Shown: positions 63,910-64,000 of the stretch, one piece after another
Position numbering within the stretch: the stretch's first letter is position 1
Layout of the letters: the number at the start of each line of letters is the position of its first letter
Made by a program: the position numbers and the translations under genes
The notes under the pieces: model-generated
Database searches by the model: none
The model's input: the letters and a program-made list of their open reading frames with translations, nothing else
What the model was told of the DNA's origin: nothing
Origin: Phallus indusiatus
Lineage: Eukaryota; Basidiomycota; Agaricomycetes; Phallales; Phallaceae
Assembly: GCA_027605045.1 (NCBI GenBank)
Contig: JAQFWX010000003.1
Coordinates: 930,001-994,000, forward strand
DNA length: 64,000 nt
Direction: 5' to 3'

Positions 63910-64000
63910 TCATATTCTTCAATTGTTTTTGGTAATTTATTATGTATAGATAGATAGATATTGCAAACACAAGAATTGTGGAATGTTATGCGAACATGTA

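Overview
The window is nuclear DNA of a filamentous fungus, most likely a basidiomycete of the Agaricomycotina. Genes are split by many short introns (about 50-70 nt, mostly GT...AG), 5' leaders are pyrimidine-rich, and there are no operons, Shine-Dalgarno sites or CRISPR arrays. The protein set fits: DCP2, a Crk1/Ime2-type kinase, a CNH-GYF protein, ecdysoneless/SGT1, MED6, BLM10, a TIS11-type CCCH protein, CK2 alpha, RPS27 and biotin synthase. I could not assign a genus. All exon joins were worked out by eye from splice signals and protein family knowledge. No alignment or RNA evidence was used.

Layout. 0-10 kb: the 3' part of a DPH7-like WD40 gene (+) runs tail to tail into a TMEM135-like membrane protein (-); then DCP2 (+), a MAK/Ime2-family kinase (+) and NDUFS6 of complex I (-). 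10-26 kb: a probably peroxisomal acyl-CoA ligase (+), a large CNH/GYF protein (-), V-ATPase subunit F (-), ecdysoneless/SGT1 (+), MED6 (-), an NRAMP metal transporter (+) and a chalcone-isomerase-like mitochondrial protein (-). 26-41 kb: the proteasome activator BLM10/PA200 (+), a tandem CCCH zinc-finger protein (-) and a choline/ethanolamine kinase (-). 41.4-49.2 kb: a 7.8 kb stretch in which I can support no intact gene. 49-64 kb: an MFS transporter (-), mitochondrial DnaJ/Mdj1 (-), a SET-domain protein (-), CK2 alpha (+), an unrecognised basidiomycete-type protein (+), a RING-finger protein (+), RPS27 (-) and biotin synthase (+).

Most of this is ordinary conserved housekeeping sequence and I do not see a convincing new multi-gene system. 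The points worth a second look are structural: a 21-nt microexon splitting the second CCCH finger, two GC-AG introns at conserved positions, a homopolymer frameshift in the CNH/GYF gene, a missing zinc-ligand cysteine in the NDUFS6 model, an odd acceptor inside the RING domain, very tight convergent gene ends, a proteasome-opening C-terminus on BLM10, a PTS1-like C-terminus on the acyl-CoA ligase, and the long gene-poor block.
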